Source: Ascaris suum
Lineage: Eukaryota > Nematoda > Chromadorea > Rhabditida > Ascarididae
Length of the DNA: 64,000 nucleotides
Reading direction: 5' to 3'
NCBI GenBank assembly: GCA_013433145.1
Contig: CM024179.1
Location: forward strand, 6,421,300 to 6,485,299
The position numbers and the translations under genes are program-made. The notes below the pieces were generated by a model. It saw nothing but the letters and a program-made list of their open reading frames with translations, ran no database searches and was not told the DNA's origin. Below, in pieces: positions 35,901 through 47,685 of this stretch. Within the stretch, counting starts at the first letter, position 1; each line of letters opens with the position of its first letter.

Positions 35901-38900
35901 AGGCATTTTGCACATATATAGGGACAGTTCATAATGTGAGTCTTATTTCATAAAAATATGAAACCAAAAAAGCTTTGAGAAATTGATTAACAAGAGAGGC
36001 GTTGCAGACTCACAAACGGCAGCATACACTACGAGAATTTGTGAATAAAAGTTTTTCATTTACTGCTAAAGTGTATAGTGAGGAGATTACTTAACAACGT
36101 GGAAAAAAATGAAGCTCGAACACAGCTCAAAGATCCGCATCTTTTGTCAATTATTTAAATTTCGAGTAACCGTCGATAAGAAAGGTGCAAAAAATGCTAA
36201 GACGCCTTCCGTTGCTATGATACCCTGTGAAATCAACAAAATGAATAAAAACCAGTTGACTTCGCTATTCAAAACGTTTTCTCTTTTATATGTCATATCG
36301 CTGTTCGATTCGTTCATTGCACAGCAAGCAATCTGTCATCTCATCCACTGCTAAAGCGCATAATTTGAAAATAATATGAGCATTAATATACTTAAACGTC
36401 CGAATACGTCAACATCTGAGTATAATCATGTGAAACTATGAAATTAGATTCAAGAATGAAAGAAAAAACGAAATGCAAAAAAATTTCAGCTTTGAGTACA
36501 TCGATATTCAACAAAGGAAGATCGAATTCAACAAAGGAAGTTAGCGCTACCTTGGATTAGTTTTTTAGAGCAAGAGAACCTGTCGAGTACATCAAACCGA
36601 AAATTTAATTTAATTGATACTCGAGAGGAGAAAAAAAAAATCAGCTGCAAAATCGTGTTGAAGAAAGCATTCCTTCATAACAAAGAAGACAGCAATTCCG
36701 AGCAGGTGAACGTATTAGCGCTCCCCTTATAACGCATATAAATACTTTTACAGTTCCCACTGCACTGTTACCAACATGTCAACTCTGTATTTGGACTGCA
36801 ATTTACCGATTCGATTGAAAAAAAGGTAGAAAAACAATAGATCGATATTCAACAAACGAAGTTAGCGCTACCTTCGATTAGTTTTTTAGAGCAAGCGAAC
36901 CTGTCGAGTGCCACTGCCAGCAAAAGTGGAGTGAGGTCGCGACAAGTGGCAACGGTGACTCGAATTGAGAGCAAAAATTCAAGCTTTTAAGAGAAGAAAA
37001 GCTTATAATAAAGATAAAATAGTGCACCTTTTCGTAAATTCCGATGAAAAAGGTCTACTTTCGACGCGCAAATACTGTTGTCTATTAAGAACTCGATTAC
37101 TGCAACAACAAAAAATGATCGTAAATAAGAATGTCGAAATTCAACAGTCCCTTCCCTAGTACTTAGGGCATTTCAAAACTTCCATACAATAACAATAACT
37201 TTTAAAATTGCAACTAAATGCCAATTAAATATTTTGGAAAAAACCATCCACAATCTTCTAGCCTAATATATACTCAACATTCAAATACACAAAATCGCGA
37301 TCAGTGCACAAATAAACGCACCTAAGTTAACGGTTTAATGAAGTTAAGTAATCGAGTTAAATACTTTAAATTGGTAATAAAGTAATACCTTTATTATTGG
37401 AGGATAGAATTTGCATAATAAATATTTCTATGGTTTCTTTTTTTATTTTTCTTTCGCAAGTGTTTTTTACAAGAAAAACCATGAAATCTATTTTCAAGAA
37501 AATCAAACAGCAACCGTTCCCTCCCTCCCTCCCTCCCCCCACCCCAAAAAGACTTCGAAGCTCATTCACACTAGCAAGAAGGATGCAATCTGGAACAAAG
37601 CAACAATAATTATAAGGTGGAGTGAGTGTAAATGTATGGAGAGGTTTCAATCGATTGAGTTGAAGAGTGATCTGAATTCGCAGAAGTAGCAAGCGATATC
37701 CATCACGGCAACGATATCAACATAACAAAGATGAACACGATTGGCCTTCTATCCTCCAATCACCTCACTAGGCTCATCTATCGTGTGCTCTTCCCACTAT
37801 CCAGTCAAGAGGCAAAGCCAAACGTTGGCTGAGTTTGTGCAAATTCCAACAAATGACATGATTTTAAAAAATGCATTGTTGATGAGTTACCGACATATGC
37901 GATGGCTTCCTCAAATATCAAAAAGAGGTGCAAAGAACCGACTTGTTAAAAACCCGTTCGACGACGTTTGCCATCTCCGGACTTCCTGTCCCTCCTCCCC
38001 CCCCCCCCCTTCAATTTATTTGCATTCATAAAATTTGTCGGTGGTCGAGAAACTGACTCTGGTCCACAAAAACAAAACACAACTTTCGGCACATAAGCAT
38101 CAAGAATGTGGCCAAGTTCGATGAAAATGCAGTCGAAACAATGATCTAGCGTACCATGGTTGTTTTCTAACAAAGCACATCACCTAGCATATCATTATTT
38201 AAATATTATTTTGTTTCCTATGCATAAAAACGCTAATAAAAAAATGGATGACAGTGCGCTATGTGCAAAATTTTGTGCGAAGTGCTCGAGTGAAAATGAA
38301 AAATCAAGTACAACAATGTTCATGGATCTCGCTAAAAATTGTTTTCTGATATTTTCATATGTAAAGACTTTCACTAAAGCTTCGATGTCGAGTTAGCAGT
38401 AATGCGAGGGGCAGATAGGGTGAACCCAACGATGGAATAAAGAAACTCTTAGTCTTAAAAAAAACTGTTTCGCTATACACATATATCAAAATCACTCAGC
38501 GGTATCCGGGCGTCTAGAAACTTGTATTCCATTCATAAAACGAACAGGTGGGCAAATAGGGTCTTCGTAATGCCTTTTTTGCAACACATAAAATAAAAGC
38601 AACAGGGGATGTTTGGACCGGCGATGGACAAGGAAGATTCCTCAAAAAGACGCACTATATTTCATCTCGTCTACAGATAACTATCTCATAGTTTCAGCTG
38701 CAGAAGGCTCCAAAATACTGGGACCACCAAGTAAATTAATCAGCCGTAAAGAAGTCGTCAAAAGATGTGAGAAAACTCTTCTAAACTAGCACACATCAGC
38801 CGGATGCAAAACATTTTAGAAACCTGCACAGGACACAGCTCGCCGTGAATATCGTTACTGTGATCCAACGTTGCTAAAAAAAAAAGAAAAGAAAAGAACT

Positions 38901-41343
38901 CATGGAAGCGATACCAGTTAACAACGACGATTTTCTGGACAATCCTATCATATCCGACCTCGAAGAGAAGTGGCGTATCAAGAATGATGTATCTTTCACC
39001 AAAGATGAAGTTCTTCATTATTTCTACGATGATCCTTTTACGAATCGCTGGATGCGTAATCGCGTTCACTTTGCGTCTCACCTAGAAGGTGTCTCTTTCT
39101 ATTGTGGCAGCGTTATACAACTTGGTGAATGTTTCTCTTAGTGACTAATATTGTGACGTTTCAACGCAATGTATATTACTAACTGTAATAAGCCAATCAA
39201 TGTACGATAAATCGAATCAGCTAAATAAATCTAAATAACTGCTATCTCATATTTTCGTTAGTCGAATCCACCTACATCAATTCATAATTGCCACTTTTCG
39301 AGCCATAAATCGTACTCCAGTTTTGACTACACCTTTCCATCAAAGAATCTCGTATATGTTATTCTAATATACCTTAATTAAAATCTGTACACTTATATCG
39401 CTACTAATCTGCGCTACCAACATTTCGGGACATTTCTGTAATAGCCGCTTTTGCTTTCCTATCGTAAAGGGGAGTTTCTTCACCGAAAAGCACGATCTAG
39501 AGGCCTTGCCTGCAAAGAATTTCAACACTAGGTCTATTGCGGAGAATCGAATGAAATTTATGGTGTGTGAACACCGGTACCCGCTTTGAGGCTCGCTCCA
39601 AAAATCAGTGCTATACTTCCCGTCGAACCGTTTTGTTTTTTTTTAAATTTTCTTCTCTTCGATAGCAATTTTTTGCAAAGATATTCACTGCACAAAGTCG
39701 AGTAAGCCATTGTGGTACTGCCTTCAGCTGGACAGCTGAAAATGAAAGCCAAATAGGTAGGATATCACGACTTTTCATTAGATGGAACGATGATGCCCAG
39801 GTTGTCAACAAATTTCAAGGTGGACATTTTCAAATATGAAAAGCCGAAAATTATGTTACCGAAAAAACAAAAAGCTTTCCCACTTCACTTAATTCTGAAT
39901 AAGGTAAAGGAAGAAAGGTGAGGATAAGGGGATTTTTTATCGGCATCAGAACAAATTTAGCAATTTCGAACTACCCAAAAGTGCTTATCTCTCAGCAAAT
40001 TCCTCTAATATGATGCAGGTAAAACTGGGAAAATGAACTGCAACGGTAAGTGCATGTAAGCACCTAAGAAGACATCATCCCTTTACACCCCTCCCTCGTG
40101 CTCATACCTCATTACGTTATGCGCACCTCACCCAACCTGAGTTTGCTTCCTACCGTAAAGACTAACAGGGCAGCATAGGCATCAATGTTTCGATGATTGA
40201 GTCACTACAGCATATGCAAACAGACATATGTGTAACACGCATTCTATAACTGTAAAAGCAGTGATGCTAGGCGAAGGTGATAAGTCAGTTGAAGCACGAA
40301 GCAGTTGAGAAGAACCTGTCATCACACTGCCGCAGCATACACAAAATTATAGTAGAAACCTGATCGTCAGAAAAGACGAGTTCAGCAAGCTTCTTTCGAA
40401 TAAGAATCCCACCTCTCTCATCATCGAATATTGTGTCGCCGAATTCGGCTCGTAGTCGCTGATATGCTGGCATTCCAGGCTGCACAACTGAAGCAATGCC
40501 AAGTCACTTGGCACGCAAAGAGTACGTATTTGACAGATGGGAAATGACGAGCTGCTCATGACATAGCAAACACGCTACACAGCCGTCAAAGCTCCACTCT
40601 TAAAAGACCATCCTACGTACCTCACACAAATCTTTACAATATTCCTTACTTTTTAAACCACTCAATGTGTACTTTTAATATGAAAATTTCAAAACCACAA
40701 TAAAAGAGGTGAATCTTTTCTCAAAACATCTAAAAACACCCTCCCTGAATGCCGCACTTCAAGATCACACGTGGCATAGCAGGTGGCAAACCTCATTGCT
40801 CTATCATTAACTTAGTGACGCGCAACAACAACGGTTGACAAATATGATGGGAAATTGGTTTAAAAATAGTTCGCTGATATATTAGAAAATACTTTCTTTT
40901 GAATAATGATCTAAGATGCAATCGGCGAGCAAACCAACCGATCGACTAATCAATTTATTCATTAATTTATCTATTACATTAAAGTGCTTGCAATGTTTTC
41001 TGGCATGTCCAGATATAAAAGTGCGTCTCGCTCATCTGGTGCCTTACAGCTATATCCGATTTCTTTTTGCCACTATTAAATGAACATCCCGCCGCCCCCC
41101 CCCCCCCCGATCCCACATTGCCTCCCCTCCCAACAAACCGGAGACATAATTCCTTCACATTACACCCCTATATTCTCCAACAAACGAAAGAGCTTTACTA
41201 AAAAGGCTCAGGTGATAAGAATGAGCGATACCTTCACGCGCAATAAGATCTGCATCGACAACCTTAATTCCACGTTCACGGAAAACATCGGAGACGCTGC
41301 TTTTGCCCGTTGCGATACCACCTGTCAACCCAACGAGATACAT
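32905..41343 (-). CDS. DCAKD: Dephospho-CoA kinase domain protein, complete, four exons
   Basis: Phosphorylates the 3'-hydroxyl of dephospho-CoA with ATP, the last step of coenzyme A synthesis (CoaE fold). Exons are 41343-41232, 40487-40360, 39081-38915 and 33202-32905. Phases agree (705 nt) and give 234 residues, close to human DCAKD. Visible motifs: P-loop GGIATGKS (8-15), DAD (30-32), [12 protein letters not shown] (38-49), ITHP (88-91), LDTPLLFE (114-121), and the Arg-rich lid with [10 protein letters not shown] (156-165). The last 32 residues contain one hydrophobic segment ([19 protein letters not shown]), a tail anchor as in animal DCAKD, suggesting an organelle membrane, probably mitochondrial. 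The start is the ATG five bases after a tttcag acceptor (41349), fitting trans-splicing. Intron 3 is 5.7 kb, large for so small a gene. C. elegans T05G5.5 is, as I recall, the equivalent gene. Confidence 0.95.
33464..33507. repeat. Perfect 18-bp hairpin in DCAKD intron 3
   Basis: tttgataagctgaaagtc (33464-33481) and gactttcagcttatcaaa (33490-33507) are exact reverse complements with an 8-base loop (tgcaaagt). No mismatches. It could be a tiny foldback insertion or a structured intronic RNA; it is shorter than a typical pre-miRNA stem. Confidence 0.9.
35696..35946. repeat. 44-bp direct repeat pair in DCAKD intron 3
   Basis: Copies at 35696-35739 and 35903-35946 share gcattttgcacatat, one variable base, then agggacagttcataatgtga and gtcttat. 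They differ at a single position and lie 207 bases apart. Confidence 0.9.
36501..36909. repeat. About 68-bp direct repeat pair in DCAKD intron 3
   Basis: 36521-36588 and 36841-36909 share attcaacaaa, gaagttagcgctacctt, gattagttttttagagcaag and gaacctgtcgagt, with about four substitutions and one indel. The first copy is preceded by an extra tandem piece (tcgatattcaacaaaggaag, 36501-36520). The spacer is about 250 bases. Confidence 0.85.
37997..38009 (+). repeat. Poly-C run
   Basis: Thirteen consecutive C in DCAKD intron 3, at the end of a C/T-rich stretch. Confidence 0.9.
41095..41108 (+). repeat. Poly-C run in DCAKD intron 1
   Basis: Fourteen consecutive C in the intron between DCAKD exons 1 and 2, about 125 bases after the exon 1 donor. 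Confidence 0.9.
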
Positions 41344-41457
41344 CACCGCTGAAACGGACAACTCTCAAAATCGAACCCTCTATAACTGTAGAAGCTGAAG
41401 GGAAAAAGCTTGCAAAGTTAATCATAGAGCATCGGTCGATTCAACAACATCACTTAC

Positions 41458-41535
41458 CAGTTCTCCCAAAAGGATGTTGGGAATAACTGGGACGTAATCA
41501 AACGCAATAACGTTTAATATCAACGGAGTGAGCAT
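41458..41535 (-). other. Possible DCAKD leader exon with a short uORF
   Basis: A minus-strand segment ending in a consensus donor (GAACTG/GTAAGTG, exon end 41458) lies 109 bases before the DCAKD acceptor. An ATG at 41535 opens 26 hydrophobic codons (MLTPLILNVIAFDYVPVI and following). Joined to the next exon it would read CGG TGA, with the TGA sharing its A with the DCAKD ATG (TGATG). It is not in frame with DCAKD, so it would be leader, not protein. Alternatively the acceptor takes a spliced leader and this segment is not in the mature message. Confidence 0.25.
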
Positions 41536-41839
41536 TGCACCACCGAATAATACGACCACTGAGAAATGCAATGAAGATGGAAGCAATCGTAACCAAACAC
41601 CACATTGCACAATATCTGTTTGCAGTTGTGTATCGTCGCCAAAAAAGTGTCTTATATAAGGAAAAAGGGCGCCTCGCTCTCATAGAATGCCGTTGGTCAG
41701 ACAACCCCATCGCAGATTCAGACACACTTTCACAAAAGTTGGAGCACTTAGCAGTCGAGATTAGTTGGGACTTGCATGAATGCTTCAACCGCTGATTCGA
41801 TTGTCCGGACAAACGACATGAACGAGATCCTCTGAGGGC

Positions 41840-41885
41840 GACGAATTCGCTTCCTCCCTCCCTTACCTCCTCCTCCTTCCCACCT
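41840..41885 (+). repeat. Polypyrimidine tract
   Basis: C/T-rich run (cttcctccctcccttacctc and following) upstream of DCAKD on the minus strand, where it reads as a G/A-rich tract. Confidence 0.6.
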
Positions 41886-41899
41886 CCCCAACCATATCC

Positions 41900-44800
41900 T
41901 CGTAGCAACCTGTGAACGTGTGGTAAATCATAAATTTCTAGGATGCGCGAAAACGTTATATCCTTGCAACGTTTTCCTTCATGGGTGGAGGGAGTGAGGA
42001 GCGGTGAATGATCTCAACGATAACTCGACATGCTATGGTTCCATGGGGGCTCTAACAGGCGATGCTTTGTTTCTTTCGTCTCCGTCATCCCCCTTTCCCA
42101 CCTCTGCGCTGTTTCAAGCTGACCTACAAAAATTTGTCTTAGAGTGCCTCTCCACCGAAGTTGTATCTATTGCACTCTTTGTTGCAACAGTCAAGGAAGC
42201 TAAATCAAAACAGCCCAAAGTATCGAATATTTCGACGATCCGCACCCTAACGCCACGCCAAACACATGTAGGGGCGCCTCACTCCACCACTCACTAATTT
42301 CTTAAGGGTCCCACCCACAAAAAAGTAAATGTTAGACGCAAGTTCAGGGATGTTCACGATGTGGGTTCCCATTAGATGGCAAAGCAGTTCGTGAAAGACT
42401 TCGAGTTTTCAGGAATCTTCAAGAAAACTTGCCCGGAAACGCACAGTCCTTGACACCTGGTGCTTTTTTCTTAGCAATTCTACACCTGTTACGACTTCAC
42501 CGCTTCAAATGCGGCCTCTAGTGCTTGCCGATTGGTGAGCGGCAAATTTTCGTGAGAAAACAATGAACCGGGAATCCAAAAACAATGATGGGCCGTAAGC
42601 TTTGGCCAAAACGGTAAGCTACAAATTCCAACCGATGTAATGAGTCGCAAAATTTTCCCTCGCACAGGTGGAGGGAGAAGAGAGGGAGAGGGGAGGAGGG
42701 AAACCGTTCAAGCATTGTGCAACCGCATTTCCATGAAAACTGAAATAAAGCTTCCATACCTTATATTCCTCAAAACTCATATTCGCTGACCACGAATTAA
42801 GGTTTATTAATATGGAACAAGAAATGGCTTACCTAATCTGCTTAGGCGGGCGATCCAATAGCTTTCAACCTTTAAAGCTCACAGATAAATAACAGCAATA
42901 AATTTTGCGCTAACGCCCACATTTTTATGTCGAAAATCTCTCATATGCGGCAAGCAATTAATGAAATGTTGGCTGCAGTCTAAGTAGGCGGCTGCATTTT
43001 GAAAAAAACAGCCGTTAATTTCCAAGATTAATAAAAACTCGAAAAGCGTTCAAAATGTACGTCTTCAGAAAATTGCACCTAGGGTGGTATGATGTTTGCG
43101 GCATGTGTACCGCAGGCGACTGTGAATTAAGATGGATACATGCGCCATACCTAAGTTCTCTCTCCCCGCCTTCCTTTATTAAAGTACCTGATTAAGCGCA
43201 CATTCCCCTCTCATGTCAACCAAGACCGTACCACAGCGCAAAAACTAACTGAGAACCCGCCGTAAATTGTTTTTTTTAATAATTCTATTGTTTTGTGCTG
43301 GTATTTATGGACATAGACACGCTTATAACCGTTCAGAACGTTATACATACAAACGTAACCGCTCACACAAATATAACAAATGCAACCCCGCAAAATGTAC
43401 CACTGACGTTTGAGGTGCATATGGCGGGGTCGCAAAATTTGCTATGGAGCCACCTATATGTAGATTAAACAGATGACAAACGTGAAACTGCACGGTCCCG
43501 TAGATACGCTCGTATAGCAATGCGAGATGCGGTTTAAGGATATGATGAATACGTTTTACTGCTTTTATACGGTTCACTGTGGGCACGACTATGTTGATGC
43601 TGGAGTCTGCTGAAGGATCATAACGTTTCTTCAAATTCTACTCTCAGGTTACGGAGCTCTATTCTGCTACCGTGAGATCCAACTCTAGAGTCCTTTAGGA
43701 AACCATCAGTGATGAAATTTGGTGCTTTTCTGGGCCTTTGAGGATGATGGAAGACAGGAATACCTGCCGTGTTCAAAAATTTAATAATTATAAGAACATA
43801 ATTTTCAGCACGTCCGCGATCGAGAACACCCAACAACGAAATTCGGCGGTGATCTGAGCGCTTCGGAAATTCTCGACCTCACTTTGACGATTAGAGCCCC
43901 GCAGATCCATCGTCTATACAAGTGCATGATTCTGTCTCTTGGACGAGGAGGGGGAGAGGGAGTGTGATGCTAGTAAGAAACGACGAAACGGGGAAGAGCT
44001 ACCGCGCTTGTTGCTTTTCCTTCCGCAATACTAAGGCAGAGACAACTTTTCCTCTTCCCTCTTAGATCCGATTATCAAAATATAAAAGCATATAAACCAT
44101 TTGTTGACATCTTCCAACGTATCAATAAATATACCCCTATTTGTTGACTACATAAGTTAGACCATAGGAGCATGAATAAGACTGCATCTTCACCTGTTCA
44201 CCTTAACAAGTACAATCATTATCGAAGTCCCATACAGGTTACGAACTTCCTGAGGCTATTTCGGCTCCGACAAGAAATCGTTTCAATAGTCGGCGAATAT
44301 CGGGAGAAACTAAAAGGAATCCACATATATACAACACGCAGTGTCGCTGCAGGGGGCAATGAAAGATGAAGGAATATCAAAAATGACCTATTTGTTGTAG
44401 AAAATGATGAAAAATATGTGATATTTCCTTTCTGCATAAATTTAAAGGAAGCTTTATTTGAAAGCGATCCTGCTGAACAGACATTGGGTCACCGAATCAC
44501 CGAAACTAAATTTTTCCCTATGCTAAAATATTCTTATATTAAATCTACGGAATAAATCTACGAGTCGTATCCTTAAACTGAAGACAGAGTCCAAGTAATA
44601 TGAATATATTTGCGAACGGATGCACCACTGAAGCTTTGCTGTAAAGCTGCCCGCCAACCCAAAGTTCGAGGGTCTCAACCCTTGGCGAAAAATGTTTTCG
44701 CTAGACAGCAAGTGATGCTATTGATATTTAAGTAGATTTCTCTCACCATCAAACGAATATGGTGGGATTGCAAGAGAAAAGCAGAAAATGCAGTCCTTTT

Positions 44801-47685
44801 CGTTCAGAGTGGCAATTCTAGTAAAAAGACTTAACGTGTTAATTCCAGCGATTGAACGATAGCGGTGACGTTCTTTTGCTCAGCGTTATCCTCTTTAACA
44901 ATTGAAATGACTGGCAAAGGAGCTGGAGCAACCAGTTCCACAAATCGCTAATAAACGATGAGGCGCATCGAATAATTGATATTCATATTTTAGCTGATTC
45001 GACTTCTCGTTTCCATGAACATTCGCTTTTTGTGTCCCCGACTGAGACCATCGCACAGACAGACACAGACGTACACATAGAGGCGTGCACAGATGCAACG
45101 TGCGCATTGCATGTGTGAATTTGTGAAAGCACATAAGAAGTCAAGCAGGACGCTATTTGGGACAGGCACACATACATGTATAACCAATAGAGGACGCTGG
45201 GGTTCAAGACGCTATTCTAAACCCGAAGCCGTTCAGAAAGAACATCAGGTGTCACGCGAGGATAACCGAAGTGGTGGAACCTAGATCACGCCGTAACAGT
45301 GGTGATAGAGCCTAGTTATCCAACGAACATCGACCTTTGCCCTTTCATGGCTCTCTACGGACCCGAGAATATTTCGCGAGCATTATCTTACAAAGCTGGA
45401 TGATGGCCATGCAGTTCGATGAGGTCGTATACAACGAAATACAACCTCGCAGTCGTAACAGCTAGGTACAGCGACTTAAGAGTAGCACATCGTAGATGCA
45501 AGTTCAACGATTTTAACAGACCACTTATGGTCCCTAGTTTCTTCGGCAAGTGAGCAAATACACGGTCTATCGAACAATCTTTCAAGAGCACATCTTCCAC
45601 CACCTCTACAAACCGCTACCTGTGGCCTTCCTGCTCGACATCTGACGGTTGCTCCCCGAAATGACGTACCAAAATGTCACATTCGACCTCAACTCCTCCT
45701 CAATGAAGCTATTCTTCTACCAATTCATCCCACATTCTCGACCATAATGCCTTCAATTCAAATGCCACATCTTCATTGCCGAGTCACTCCGATTTAACTC
45801 TAATTTTCGATTGCGTTAATTACAGCTCCCAACTTTTATTACCCTAATGAATTCTGAATGAAAATATTCTGAAATACAAGAAGCCCTGCGATGAAGTACA
45901 CACATTTTGCAGTGTAACATGTAATCGACGAATTATGTAATATTGTTTATACTCTTAAACGATATTGAACATAGCGATAATATCAACGAGCTTTGTATGA
46001 GAGCGATAGCGCCACATTGACCATTCTAGGCAACTGACAAAATGTACATCTCGGTTTGCTTCAACACTCCCCTCTCGGCACTTCAGTAAGCTACCATAAA
46101 TCGGCCGTACTCAACCTTGCACATAACCAATGAATAACTGAGACATCTACCACCCTTCCCTTTTCAATATACGTGACCCCTTGTGACTCCTTATCGACAT
46201 CCTCCCCTATCCCCTGAGACCAAAACGAGAACCTCGGCCACCTGCCATCAATTAATTCACCGTCCACTTTTTACAAGAAGTTTCCACAAAAAAACACGCA
46301 TTACTGTTGGCATAGCGAAAACGATTTCCGATCTTACAATAACGCTGAAATTTGCATCAACCCTCGAGTGATGTAGAAATGGATGCGACAAGCAGAAATA
46401 ATCGTAATGCGAGGATGAACTCGCTTCAACAATAAAAGGAAAGAAGTTTCGAAGAAGAGGGAAAATGTCTCTTCCGGTCAGAAGGAATAAGACAAAGAGG
46501 TTTCTACCATATCACAGTAAAGAGAGACCCCAAAGGTTTCGACTATACCACCCAAAACTCTAGCCAATTTTCAATAGAGCGAAGCACAGTGGAGCACCGA
46601 GCTGTATTTTATGATCACAAGCAGTTATCTTCTGACAAACAAACTAGAAAAATTATTAATAAAGTATCAATGGAAAAAGGCGAATTGAAAACTAGAAAGG
46701 AATGAAGGCGCTTTTATGCGTCTTCCGGTAAAATGCCCATAATTACCGTGAAACAATTAAGAATCTCAGTGATAAAAAAATGTCGCAAAAAAAGAATTAC
46801 CTGAATTTTCACCGCTCACAGAATAATAAATGAAAAAACAAAATTACTCACTGAACATAATAAATCACACTCCTCAACAGTTCGTTTTTTTGCCTCACAA
46901 AACTGCCATCAATAATAATGACAACAAAAGAGTGCTGCATCGAATCACCGAAAAACGTCGTTGTGAGACCTTCTAGTGCCGTAATTAAAAAGAGCGGAAG
47001 CCTGTTGAGAAGCTATATGAAGAAAATAAAGAGATAAAGAGGTAAAAGAGTGGCGTGAGAAGTTAGCAGATCACATGAGGATGCATCTCAACTGACGATA
47101 ATAGATGCACCAACAATAATGTTATACATTACTCACCAACGACAATGAAGCACCAATAGACACTCGAACTCTCCTCGTCTGCTCTCTTACATCAGTGTTC
47201 AAGTTTCTTCCAACTGATATCAACGCAAAATCGATTTTAAAAAAATGCAATTATGACATCATTCCCCACAGTAATGATATCATTTTGCCACAGAACCCAC
47301 AAAAAAGTTCCACCTCAATGAGCGGAAATTCTTCCAGAAAAACCGTTTACCCATCAACAATCCGGTTTTTCCAAAAAAAAGTTGCAAAACCAATGTGTAC
47401 GAACTGCGCGATGAAACGTACAATAAGTCGACGTGAAGAGCAACAGGTTCTATTCCCCCGCATCACTTCAATGGACGGGCAATAGAACAAGTAGCGCACT
47501 TAATAATCGAAAGCAGCACATTACTTACTTATTCTCCCCTCGCCTGAACGGCCCTCCCTCTCACTCGCAAAACATTCTCAGCTAAATCCGTATTAGGTTA
47601 TGACCGGCAAGGAAGAAACAACTGAAGAAAGCTGAACAAGTTCGACCGTAAAATATGGCCTCAGAGATCGACACTTTTATGTAGC
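41900..47685. other. Intergenic region between zfp-1 and DCAKD
   Basis: No supportable gene. Minus frames at 43836-43618 and 43634-43341 are open and adjacent but frame-shifted, with no known motif. The minus frame at 45603-45388 is similar. A G/A-rich tract lies at about 42665-42700. This stretch should hold the zfp-1 3' end and the DCAKD promoter. Confidence 0.5.

Noticed and set aside
43341..43836. Two adjacent minus frames that read like one frame-shifted protein
   Set aside because: No family recognised, and the join would need an arbitrary frameshift; kept only as a note in the intergenic entry.
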